From: Paludibacterium sp.
GTDB taxonomy: Bacteria; Pseudomonadota; Gammaproteobacteria; Burkholderiales; Chromobacteriaceae
Direction of reading: 5' to 3'
Length of the DNA stretch: 64,000 nt
Assembly (NCBI RefSeq): GCF_019232825.1
Contig: NZ_JAFAND010000139.1
Coordinates: forward strand, 50,852 to 114,851
Below are positions 27,935 to 35,513 of the stretch, piece by piece. The first letter of the stretch is position 1. Every line of letters begins with the position of its first letter. The notes beneath the pieces were generated by a model, which was given only the letters and a program-made list of their open reading frames with translations, was not told the origin of the DNA and made no database searches. Both the position numbers and the translations under genes were made by a program.

Positions 27935-27974
27935 TGGCATACTGCGTTCACGCGCTTTTTCCTAGGAGGGTTGC

Positions 27975-28631
27975 ATGATCAAGCTGTATGGATCACCGCT
28001 TTCGCCGTATTGCAACAAGGTGAAAATCGCCTTACTGGAAAAAGGCGTGAATTTCGAGGAGGTGCCGGCACCCGCATCGCAAACGCCGGAGGTGTTGGCC
28101 AAGAGTCCGATGGGCAAGATTCCGTACGTGGAAATCGGCCAGTTCCATTTGGCGGAGTCCACCGCGATTCTCGAATGGCTGGAAGACGCCTATCCAACGG
28201 CCAGCTTGCTGCCGGCGACGCCTAACGGCCGGGCGCGATCGCGCGAACTCATGTTGATGTTCGATCTTTACGTAGGGTGCGGCTGTGTCGCCTTTCAGCG
28301 TCATAAGGCCTTTGGCGCACCGCTGGACCAGGCGGCACGCACCGAGGCGCGCGCGCTGATCGTGCGCGGCTTGGCTGCCGTGGGACGGTTGGCTCGTCTC
28401 GGCCCCTATCTGGTGGGGGATGCGTTTAGCTATGCGGACTTGGCGGCGGCGAGCGTATTGCCGATGGTGACGCTCGCCGGCGAAATACTCGGGGAGAATC
28501 TGCTGCAGCCATTGGCGTGGGCGGAGGACTATCTGACGTTATTGGCGGGGCGCCGGACCGTCGCCTTGACGTGGGCTGCGCGCGAGCAAGCCCTTCTGCG
28601 CTTGCAGGACGCCTCGTCGGGTCAATCCTGA
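27975..28631 (+). CDS. Glutathione S-transferase family protein
   Basis: The 218-residue protein has a thioredoxin-fold N-terminal domain (KLYGSPLSPYCNKVKIALLEKGVNFEEV) with the cis-proline segment GKIPYVE and the glutathione-contacting ES of LAESTAILEWLE at about 62-63. An all-helical C-terminal domain (about 85-210) contains YLVGDAFSYADLAAASVL. A strong AGGAGGG ribosome-binding site lies at 27964-27970. It is probably a cytosolic conjugating or reductase-type GST; substrate is not predictable. It converges on dinB with only 20 nt between. Confidence 0.9.
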   Translation: MIKLYGSPLSPYCNKVKIALLEKGVNFEEVPAPASQTPEVLAKSPMGKIPYVEIGQFHLAESTAILEWLEDAYPTASLLPATPNGRARSRELMLMFDLYVGCGCVAFQRHKAFGAPLDQAARTEARALIVRGLAAVGRLARLGPYLVGDAFSYADLAAASVLPMVTLAGEILGENLLQPLAWAEDYLTLLAGRRTVALTWAAREQALLRLQDASSGQS

Positions 28632-28651
28632 CATCGGCACTGTCCGCTCTG

Positions 28652-29719
28652 CTATTCGAACAGCGGCAATTGTTCGGCGCGCACGGGCTCGTCCGCGGCG
28701 GCGAGCTTGACCCCCACGCCCAGCAGACGCACCGGTTGCCCGCCACGCGCGAAGCCGGTTTGCATCAGCTGGATGAAATGGTCCGCATCGAGCGTGTTGC
28801 CGATCTGTTCCACGGTGGTTTGGCTGAAATCGGCAAATTTCAATTTACAGGCGATGCCGCGAAATACCGGATTGCCCGCGCGCTCGAGTCGTCCCTGCAA
28901 TCGTTGCAGTAGTTCCGGCAGTTCCCGCAGGCAGGCGGTGAGGTCGGGGAGATCGACCGCATACGTTTCCTCCACGCTGACGCTTTTACGCACGCGATCG
29001 ACCGATACCTCGCGCTCATCCTCGCCGCGCGAGAGCTGATACAGGCGTTCGCCGAACCGACCGAACGTGCGCAGCAATTCGACGCGCGTCAGCGCGCGCA
29101 GATCGCCGCAGGTGACGATGCCCATCCGTTTCATGTGCTCGGCCGTCACCTTGCCGATACCCGGCACTTTACCCACCGGCAGCGCCGCGACGAAGGCGTC
29201 GATCTCCAACGGCAGGATGACCTTTTGACCATCGGGCTTATTCCAGTCGCTGGCGACCTTGGCGAGAAACTTGTTGGGTGCGATGCCGGCAGAGGCGGTG
29301 ATGCCGATTTCGTGGCGAATGCGGCTGCGAATTTCCTCGGCCATGAGCGTCGCACTGCCGCGGCAATGCGGCTGGCCGGTCACATCCAGATACGCTTCGT
29401 CCAGCGACAGCGGTTCGACACGGTCGGTATAGTCGAGGTAGATGCGCATGATGCGGCTGCTGGCTTCCCGGTAGCGCGCCATGTCGGGCGGAATGATCAA
29501 AAGCTGCGGGCACAGAACGAGCGCGCGCCGCGACGACATGGCCGAGTGCACGCCAAACCGCCGGGCGGGATAGTTGCAGGTCGCGATCACGCCCCGGCTG
29601 TCCGGGCTGCCGCCAACGGCCAGCGGGATGTCGCGGTAGGCTGGCGTGTCGCGCATCTCCACCGAAGCGTAGAAACAATCGCAATCGATATGAATAATTT
29701 TGCGGTCGGCAGCAGGCAT
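28652..29719 (-). CDS. dinB: DNA polymerase IV
   Basis: This Y-family translesion polymerase starts best at MPAADRKIIHIDCDCFYASVEMRD (29719), giving 355 residues. Catalytic acidic residues are Asp12 (HIDCDCFYASVE) and the SLDEAYLDV pair. The helix-hairpin-helix segment GKVPGIGKVTAEHMKRMGI and a little-finger domain follow. The last residues, QLPLFE, match the sliding-clamp-binding motif. No good ribosome-binding site precedes 29719, and open frame continues upstream, so the start is uncertain. No LexA box was recognised. Confidence 0.94.
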   Translation of the reverse strand: MPAADRKIIHIDCDCFYASVEMRDTPAYRDIPLAVGGSPDSRGVIATCNYPARRFGVHSAMSSRRALVLCPQLLIIPPDMARYREASSRIMRIYLDYTDRVEPLSLDEAYLDVTGQPHCRGSATLMAEEIRSRIRHEIGITASAGIAPNKFLAKVASDWNKPDGQKVILPLEIDAFVAALPVGKVPGIGKVTAEHMKRMGIVTCGDLRALTRVELLRTFGRFGERLYQLSRGEDEREVSVDRVRKSVSVEETYAVDLPDLTACLRELPELLQRLQGRLERAGNPVFRGIACKLKFADFSQTTVEQIGNTLDADHFIQLMQTGFARGGQPVRLLGVGVKLAAADEPVRAEQLPLFE

Positions 29720-29935
29720 GGGGCGGGGCGGGAAAACATCACTAGGAGGTAAGGGGGAGCCGCCGACGCCCTGGGTCTTCCTCCATCGTGTCCTTTTTGG
29801 TGTCAACCTGGCGTGCCAGGGTATCGGCGGACGGGCGTGTCAGCTCCGGATCCCAGTGTGCGCGTATGAGGCGCGCTGGTAAAGTTCCTTGATGAATATT
29901 GCCATGCACCATGTAGGTTGCATGCAACGCGATCG

Positions 29936-30415
29936 TCAATGACTCATGCTCATTCCCATCTGCATGCCGCCGCCAGCGGGCATGTCGCGTACTTCGACCG
30001 GAATGTCGACCGTGCCGGCGCGGGCGAAGGTCAGGGTCAGCGTGAAATGATCGCCGAGCTTGAGCGGCGCCTTGAGGTCCAGCAGCATGATGTGCAGGCC
30101 GCCTGGAGAAAAATGGACCGGTTGGCCGGGGGCAATGGCGACGCCGTCGGTCAGCGCGCGCATGCGCATCATGCCATTGTCGAGGCTCGTCTGATGGATC
30201 TGCGTTTTTCCGGCGACATTGCTGCTCACTGACAACAGTTTGTCGGCCTCGCTTCCGCCATTGCTGATATTCAGATAGACGGCGCCATTGGCGGCTTTGC
30301 TTGCCGTACTGCGCGCCCAGGCGCCATCGATGGTGAGATCCCCTGCTTTGATCGATGCGGCTAATGCCAACTGACTGGCGAGCAGCAGTAGCAATGCGGT
30401 GAAAAATTGTTTCAT
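29936..30415 (-). CDS. PCu(A)C periplasmic copper chaperone
   Basis: The 159-residue protein starts at MKQFF (30415, with GAGAGGA upstream) and has a signal peptide ending near LALA. The copper site follows the H(M)X10MX21HXM pattern: IHQTSLDNGMMRM supplies the first His and Met residues and FSPGGLHIML the second pair. A Met/His-rich tail (GGGMQMGMSMSH) adds possible ligands. Proteins of this family deliver Cu(I) to the CuA or CuB site of cytochrome oxidase. No Sco-type partner is adjacent in the window. Confidence 0.92.
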   Translation of the reverse strand: MKQFFTALLLLLASQLALAASIKAGDLTIDGAWARSTASKAANGAVYLNISNGGSEADKLLSVSSNVAGKTQIHQTSLDNGMMRMRALTDGVAIAPGQPVHFSPGGLHIMLLDLKAPLKLGDHFTLTLTFARAGTVDIPVEVRDMPAGGGMQMGMSMSH

Positions 30416-30603
30416 GCGTCCTCTCATGATTAAATTATGACATCGGTAAGCTATCACGAAGTAATTCGGATTCACTGCGACAAATTGCCACAGCATCTTA
30501 TGTTAATCTGCGACCTCAAACTATTTAACCTGGACGTACGGCGGCATTGCGGCGCTTGACGCCGTAGAATGGGCCGCCTCGACCTATCGGCTAGCTTACT
30601 GCC

Positions 30604-31251
30604 ATGTTCAAAATCTATTTTTTGCAGTATCTGTTCGGCGGACTCATCAGCCTGGTGACCATTACCAACCCGCTGTCCAAGATTCCGCTGTTTGTCACGC
30701 TGACCACCGGAATGAGCGAAATGCGGCGCCGGCAGCAGGCCAAAAAGGCTGCCGTGTACGCGGGCTTGATTATGGCGGTGAGTCTATTGGCCGGCAACGT
30801 CATCCTGGCGGTGTTCGGCATTTCCTATGGCGCCATGCGGATTGCCGGCGGCTTCGTCGTTGCGGTACTGGGCTACCGCATGTTGTTCATGTCGCAAGAC
30901 CCCGGCCAGGCACCAAAACCGCAGAACAACCGCGAGGACTATTCCTTCTTTCCATTGGCCATGCCGGGGATCAGCGGGCCGGGTACGATTGCCGTGGTGA
31001 TCGGCATCGCGACGGAAATCGCCGAACAACCGACGCTGCCGGCCAAAATGCTGGCGTTCGGCATGACCTTCGCCGCGATTTTTCTCACCAGCCTCGGCAT
31101 GTGGCTGGTGCTGCGTTCCTCGGCGCTGCTGTCGCAGAAGATGGGACGAAACGGCACCGAGGTCATGACCCGCTTGCTGGGGTTCTTGCTGATCTGCGTG
31201 GGCGTGCAATTCGTCGGTTCCGGTATCCGCAGTTTTATGGCCGGTTCTTGA
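30604..31251 (+). CDS. MarC family inner-membrane protein
   Basis: The 215-residue integral membrane protein has about six hydrophobic segments, starting with FLQYLFGGLISLVTITNPLSKIPLFVTLT; the TNPLSKIPLF stretch and the later PLAMPGISGPGTIAVVIG are hallmarks of the MarC/UPF0056 (NAAT-like) family. Its transport substrate is unknown; despite the name, E. coli MarC is not required for antibiotic resistance. A good intrinsic terminator follows, so it is probably transcribed alone. Confidence 0.9.
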   Translation: MFKIYFLQYLFGGLISLVTITNPLSKIPLFVTLTTGMSEMRRRQQAKKAAVYAGLIMAVSLLAGNVILAVFGISYGAMRIAGGFVVAVLGYRMLFMSQDPGQAPKPQNNREDYSFFPLAMPGISGPGTIAVVIGIATEIAEQPTLPAKMLAFGMTFAAIFLTSLGMWLVLRSSALLSQKMGRNGTEVMTRLLGFLLICVGVQFVGSGIRSFMAGS

Positions 31252-31277
31252 TTTGTAGTTTAATTACATTTTTATGC

Positions 31278-31313
31278 AACAGCCTGTTCGCCCTGTGTGA
31301 ACAGGCTGTTTTA
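31278..31313 (+). terminator. Intrinsic terminator after the marC-like gene
   Basis: A perfect 12-bp inverted repeat (AACAGCCTGTTC at 31278-31289, GAACAGGCTGTT at 31299-31310) runs into a short T tract (GTTTTAAT). It lies 27 nt after the stop codon. Confidence 0.8.
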
Positions 31314-31334
31314 ATATGTACAAGCATTTGATCA

Positions 31335-31362
31335 TTGTCATAGTGTCTTGCTGGATTAGAAT
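31335..31362 (+). promoter_or_regulatory. Sigma70-type promoter of the HAD phosphatase gene
   Basis: TTGTCA (31335-31340) is separated by 16 nt from TAGAAT (31357-31362), each five of six to consensus. Transcription would start near 31369, about 26 nt before the ATG, and just downstream of the preceding terminator. Confidence 0.65.
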
Positions 31363-31394
31363 GTAGTTTTATTTCAAATTCCTGGGGGCGCCCT

Positions 31395-32051
31395 ATGCCG
31401 GTCAAAGCCGTTTTGTTCGACCACGATGGAACGCTGGTCGATTCCGAGATCATTCATTATGGATTGTGGCGCGATGTGCTGCGCGGGCATGGCGTCGACT
31501 TGACGGTTGATCTGTATCGGCGGCATTACGCCGGCGTCCCTTCGGATGGCAACGCGCGCGATATGGTACGGCGCTTTGCGCTGGCCGTGGCGCCCGATGC
31601 GCTGTTTGCCGAAAAAGACGATGCGACGCGCGCCTATCTGCAATCACGCGCTTTCCCGCTTATGCCCGATGTCCCTGAGGTGCTGCAAGCCTGCCGCCGG
31701 CGGCGTTGCGATCTTGCCGTGGTGACGGGCGCCAATGCGCATGGCGTTGCGGCATCGTTGCGCGATCACGCCTGTTTTTCGCACTTTGCCACGATGGTGA
31801 CCCGAGACGACGTCGCCTACAGTAAACCCGAGCCGGATGTCTATTTGCTGGCGCTGGAGCGATTGGAACTGTTGCCGGACGAATGCGTGGCGGTTGAGGA
31901 TACCGAGGCCGGCGTACGCGCGGCGCTGGCCGCCGGCTTGCGCTGTGTGGCGGTGCCGACCGATTTGTCGCGCGAGCACGACTTCAGCGGCGCGAGCGCC
32001 CGTTGTGGCGGTTTGGCGGAGGCCTGGGCATGGATCGATGCCCAGGTATGA
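31395..32051 (+). CDS. HAD-superfamily hydrolase (subfamily IA phosphatase/phosphoglucomutase-like)
   Basis: The 218-residue protein has the four HAD motifs: DHDGTLVDSE with nucleophile Asp9 and acid Asp11, VVTGANAHG as motif II, the lysine in YSKPEPDVYLLA, and VEDTEAGVRAALAAGL as motif III/IV. An alpha-helical type C1 cap (about 18-85) separates motifs I and II. The family includes phosphoglycolate phosphatases and beta-phosphoglucomutases; the specific substrate cannot be read from sequence. It has its own promoter and converges on the outer-membrane protein gene. Confidence 0.9.
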   Translation: MPVKAVLFDHDGTLVDSEIIHYGLWRDVLRGHGVDLTVDLYRRHYAGVPSDGNARDMVRRFALAVAPDALFAEKDDATRAYLQSRAFPLMPDVPEVLQACRRRRCDLAVVTGANAHGVAASLRDHACFSHFATMVTRDDVAYSKPEPDVYLLALERLELLPDECVAVEDTEAGVRAALAAGLRCVAVPTDLSREHDFSGASARCGGLAEAWAWIDAQV

Positions 32052-32090
32052 AAAGTCTAAAGCCGCGGGCTCAGCCGCGGCTGCCTGAGC

Positions 32091-32801
32091 TTAGAAGCGG
32101 TAGCCAAGCATGACGTTGACGCGGCTTAGCGCGGGCTTGCCGGTGACGGTGTCGCCCTTGTCGAGCACGGTGTGCGTGTACTCGTTGAAGGCGATATATT
32201 CACCTTCCATCCGAAGCTCCAACCCATTCTTCCAGGCGCGCGTCGCGCCGATGCCGATTCCTGTGCCATGCAGCGTGAAACGCTGTTGTTTGTCCAGTTC
32301 GGGTACGCGCGCACTGAATTGATATTTAGAATCGGCTTTGGCCTGGTGATAACCCAGCTTGCCGTACAGTAGCCAGTTTTCGCCGAGCTGTTTGCCAATG
32401 AGTCCATACACGGCCGTGTGTTGCTTCATCGTCAGGGACGCAGATTGTGCGCCGACGGCGGGGGCATAGCTCACGATGTTCTCCGGGCCGGTTCTTTCCC
32501 CGGTTTCCAGATTGATTCCTGCGCCGGCAATCCAAGAGGGTGCAATCGGCACGTTCCAGGACAAATCCACGATGGGCAGCACGCTGTCTTGCGTGTTGTC
32601 GCTGTTGCTGTACGGCTTGCCGGTCAGTGCCCGAGTCACAAACTGCTTATAGCTTGGCGAGGTGTCGGTCTGGTTGGCAAGGCCGCCTAGTGAGGCGCCG
32701 ATGGCGATGGACGGGCCGGTGAACGGCTCGGCGGCCGCGTAAAGGGCCGGACTCGCCAGCGTGAGCGCGGTCAGTGCGGAAAGGGTGGTATTTTTGATCA
32801 T
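32091..32801 (-). CDS. Small outer-membrane beta-barrel protein
   Basis: The start at 32801 (GGAG upstream) gives 236 residues with a signal peptide ending near ALYAAA. The mature part alternates polar and hydrophobic residues in strand-like segments (WLLYGKLGYHQAKADSKYQF, GIGIGATRAWKNGLELRMEGEYIAFNEY). It ends in LSRVNVMLGYRF with the C-terminal Phe recognised by the BAM complex. This fits an 8-stranded barrel of the opacity/OmpX-like porin superfamily; function and exact family are unknown. Confidence 0.8.
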   Translation of the reverse strand: MIKNTTLSALTALTLASPALYAAAEPFTGPSIAIGASLGGLANQTDTSPSYKQFVTRALTGKPYSNSDNTQDSVLPIVDLSWNVPIAPSWIAGAGINLETGERTGPENIVSYAPAVGAQSASLTMKQHTAVYGLIGKQLGENWLLYGKLGYHQAKADSKYQFSARVPELDKQQRFTLHGTGIGIGATRAWKNGLELRMEGEYIAFNEYTHTVLDKGDTVTGKPALSRVNVMLGYRF

Positions 32802-32953
32802 GCAGGCTCCTGAGGATTGAAGGGGCCAGGCGGTGCAAGCCTGGCCAAGAGGAGCCAAATGATAGGGATGTGCGTGGGAATGTGCCGTAGGATAAATCTG
32901 AATAATTGGCTAATATGTCGTTAAATGTGAAGAAAAGCGCATAAAATTCATTA

Positions 32954-33820
32954 TTAATTGTCTGTGTTCCCTCGCGCGACCATCTCGGCCACGCGTTCCG
33001 GCGGTGCGGCCAGCATTGCGAGCTTCTGACGCCAGCCGCGTGCCCAGACCAGATCGCGCAGCATGTCGCCCCATTCGGCAAAGGTGACCCGCAACGGGTT
33101 GAAGCTGTTCACCGGCTTGACCGTGCCGAATTGGCACGGATCGTTGCTGTCCTCATCGACGTAGGTGCCGAACAACCTGTCCCAGATCACCAATACGCCG
33201 GCGTAGTTTTTGTCGATGTAGCGGGGATTCCTCGCATGATGGCAGCGATGTATCTGCGGCGTGTTGAACAGGTACTCCAGCGGCCCAAGGCGTCCGAATA
33301 GGCGTGTGTGCACAAAAAACTGGAATGCCAGGTTAAGCAGCACCACTGCGATTACCGATTGCGGCGGGAAGCCGATCCAGGCCAGCGGCAGCCAGAAGAG
33401 CCACATGCCGGCAACCGGGTACATCAGGCTTTGACGAAAGGCGGTGGAGAAATTCATCCGTGTCGAGCTGTGATGCACGCTATGCGCCGCCCACAACCAG
33501 CGCATGCGGTGGCTGGCGCGATGAAACCAGTAATAAAGAAAATCCTGCAGGACAAACAAGGTCAGCGTGCTTTGCCAGCCGGGGACGACGTGAAACAGCG
33601 GATGTTGCAGCGACAGCCAGGCAAACAGCGGCAGGGTCAAAAACCAGGCCAGCTTGTCGGCGCCTTGGTGCAGCAGGGCCAGCGCAGCGTTGCACAGGGT
33701 GTCGGCTACGCTGTAGTACTCGGCGTGGCCGTTGCGTCGCCAATGCAGATATTCGGCGCCGACGCAAAAGAGAAACACAGGCGATAGCGCGAGCAGGATC
33801 AGTTCGACGTCCAGGTGCAT
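32954..33820 (-). CDS. Sterol desaturase/fatty acid hydroxylase family membrane protein
   Basis: The 288-residue integral membrane protein has the histidine boxes of the di-iron hydroxylase superfamily: HRASH, HSVHHSS and HRCHHARNPRYIDKNY. Hydrophobic helices flank the boxes (LILLALSPVFLFCVGAEYL, LFVLQDFLYYWF, GMWLFWLPLAWIGF, VIAVVLLNLAFQFFV). A GGAG site precedes the ATG. Bacterial members modify lipids, carotenoids or other membrane substrates, but the target here cannot be predicted. It lies immediately downstream of the mrdA remnant on the same strand. Confidence 0.88.
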   Translation of the reverse strand: MHLDVELILLALSPVFLFCVGAEYLHWRRNGHAEYYSVADTLCNAALALLHQGADKLAWFLTLPLFAWLSLQHPLFHVVPGWQSTLTLFVLQDFLYYWFHRASHRMRWLWAAHSVHHSSTRMNFSTAFRQSLMYPVAGMWLFWLPLAWIGFPPQSVIAVVLLNLAFQFFVHTRLFGRLGPLEYLFNTPQIHRCHHARNPRYIDKNYAGVLVIWDRLFGTYVDEDSNDPCQFGTVKPVNSFNPLRVTFAEWGDMLRDLVWARGWRQKLAMLAAPPERVAEMVARGNTDN

Positions 33821-33866
33821 TGGGGCTCCGGCAGTAATTTATTGACCAGTATTCATGATACTAGCA

Positions 33867-34217
33867 TTACTTGGCGGGCGCTTTGCCAGTCAGATAAAAA
33901 TCAAACAGCGTCCGCGCGATCGGCGCGGCGGCACCGGTGCCCCAGCCGCCGTTGGCGAGCACCGCCGTTGCGTTGGCCATCTGCAGCGGGGTGTACGAGT
34001 TGTAGCCTTGGCCGATGCCGATGCTGACCACATCGCCGGGCAGCCACTTCTGCGCCGCCGTCGTTGCGGTCGAGGATCAGGCCGCGGTTGGGCAGGATCG
34101 GCACGAGCGAGATGCGGTTGTTTTGCGCGAGCGTCGTGAAGTGCTGGTATTGCACCACCCGCAGCCAGATGAAGCGGCCGATCAACAGCGCGAACATCGT
34201 CAGCATGAAGCCGTAGG
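33867..34217 (-). pseudogene. Mosaic, frameshifted remnant of mrdA (penicillin-binding protein 2)
   Basis: This stretch joins three pieces of a PBP2 gene. 34217 down to about 34066 matches residues 26-77 of the intact mrdA in this window (AYGFMLTMF to GLILDRN), with about 4 base differences in 160. It is joined out of frame to a piece matching residues 448-479 (AQKWLPGDVVSIGIGQGYN to MANATA). That piece is joined in frame to residues 601-625 (NGGWG to LTGK), ending APAK and a TAA at 33867-33869. The active-site serine and KTG motifs are missing, so it cannot work. The 3' piece is clearly more diverged than the 5' piece. It lies downstream of rodA and is the relic of a second mrdA copy. Confidence 0.9.
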
Positions 34218-34418
34218 CGGGGCGGTTTCAAGCCGTCATCCACGGTGCGTTAAGTTGCGGCCATCGAGAGGGGCCCACCGTGACTCCCTGGGTGACGACC
34301 CGCATCGGCGACGCGGGTCATGTGACACATGGCGTCAAATGGTAGGCAGGCGTGGGGCGAGCTAACGTAAGAAAAATATGAAAATAGCTTAGGTTAATTC
34401 CGAATAGCTTGCGCGCGG

Positions 34419-35513
34419 CTATTTACGCAGTTTGCCGATACTCATCAACATGCCGGTGCCGATGAACAGCGTGACGGTGGCCGTCCCGCCGTAGGACACG
34501 AACGGCAGCGGCACGCCGACCACCGGCAGGATGCCCGATACCATGCCCATATTGACGAAGGCGTAGAAAAAGAACGACAGCGTGATGGAACCCGCCATCA
34601 GCCGGCCGTAGAGGGTCTGTGCCCGCGCGGTGATCATCAGCCCACGGCTGATGATCAGCAGATAGAGGCCGACCAGGATCAGATTGCCGATCATGCCGAA
34701 TTCTTCCGAGAACACGGCGAAAATGAAGTCGGTGGTGCGTTCCGGAATGTAATCGAGGTGCGTCTGCGTGCCGTTGAGCCAGCCCTTGCCGATCGGCCCG
34801 CCGGAGCCGATGGCGATCATCGACTGAATGATATGGTAGCCCGCGCCGAGCGGGTCGCTCATCGGGTCGATCAGCGTCAGGATGCGTTTCTTCTGGTAGT
34901 CGTGCATCACGTGCCAAATGACCGGCAGGCTGGCGGAGAAGGCGATCAAGCCGCCGACGATCACGCGCCAGGACAGGCCGGCGAAGAACAGCACGAAAAA
35001 GCCGGCCGCCATGATCAATGTGGCGGTGCCGAGGTCGGGCTGCTTGAGGATCAAGCCGACCGGCAGCAGCATCAGCACGACCGCGACGATGAAGTGCCAC
35101 CAGCGCAGATTGGCCTCGTGCTTTTGAAAGTACCAGGCGATCATCATCGGCAGGGCGATCTTCATGATTTCCGATGGCTGAATGCGGGTGAAACCGAGCG
35201 ACAGCCAGCGCGTCGATCCGTTGACGGTGATGCCTTTGAAATGGACCGCCACCAACAGCAACAGCCCGATCAGGTAGAGCGGCGGCCCGAAGTGCATGAC
35301 CACCTGCGGCCGGGTGCGCGCGATCACCCACATGATGGTGAGCGACAGCACCGTGTAGGCGAGCTTGTTGTCGATCTTGTCGAAGCTTTGGTTCGACGCC
35401 GAATACAGTACCAGCAGGCTCAACAGGAAGATGAGGCCGAGAAACAGCATCAGCCAGCCGTCGAGCGGCTCGATGAGCTTGGCCCAAAGGCGCCTAAGGA
35501 TTTGCGACTTCAT
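34419..35513 (-). CDS. rodA: Rod-shape SEDS peptidoglycan glycosyltransferase RodA
   Basis: The 364-residue SEDS protein polymerises lipid II into glycan strands during cell elongation, working with PBP2. About ten hydrophobic helices are visible, with the family segments TRWLSLGFTRIQPSEIMKIALP, KQPDLGTATL (catalytic Asp region), GAGYHIIQSMIAIGSGGPIGKGWLNGTQTHLDYIPERTTDFIFAVFSEE, and GVPLPFVSYGGTATV. Its start overlaps the end of mrdA by 20 nt, so the partners are translationally coupled. The order mreB-mreC-mreD-mrdA-rodA is the standard elongasome operon. Confidence 0.97.
   Translation of the reverse strand: MKSQILRRLWAKLIEPLDGWLMLFLGLIFLLSLLVLYSASNQSFDKIDNKLAYTVLSLTIMWVIARTRPQVVMHFGPPLYLIGLLLLVAVHFKGITVNGSTRWLSLGFTRIQPSEIMKIALPMMIAWYFQKHEANLRWWHFIVAVVLMLLPVGLILKQPDLGTATLIMAAGFFVLFFAGLSWRVIVGGLIAFSASLPVIWHVMHDYQKKRILTLIDPMSDPLGAGYHIIQSMIAIGSGGPIGKGWLNGTQTHLDYIPERTTDFIFAVFSEEFGMIGNLILVGLYLLIISRGLMITARAQTLYGRLMAGSITLSFFFYAFVNMGMVSGILPVVGVPLPFVSYGGTATVTLFIGTGMLMSIGKLRK

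Noticed and set aside
29742..29939. Possible 65-residue protein between dinB and the copper chaperone gene
   Set aside because: It needs a TTG start or an ATG without a ribosome-binding site, and the product has no recognisable features. It cannot be excluded, but support is too weak to list.
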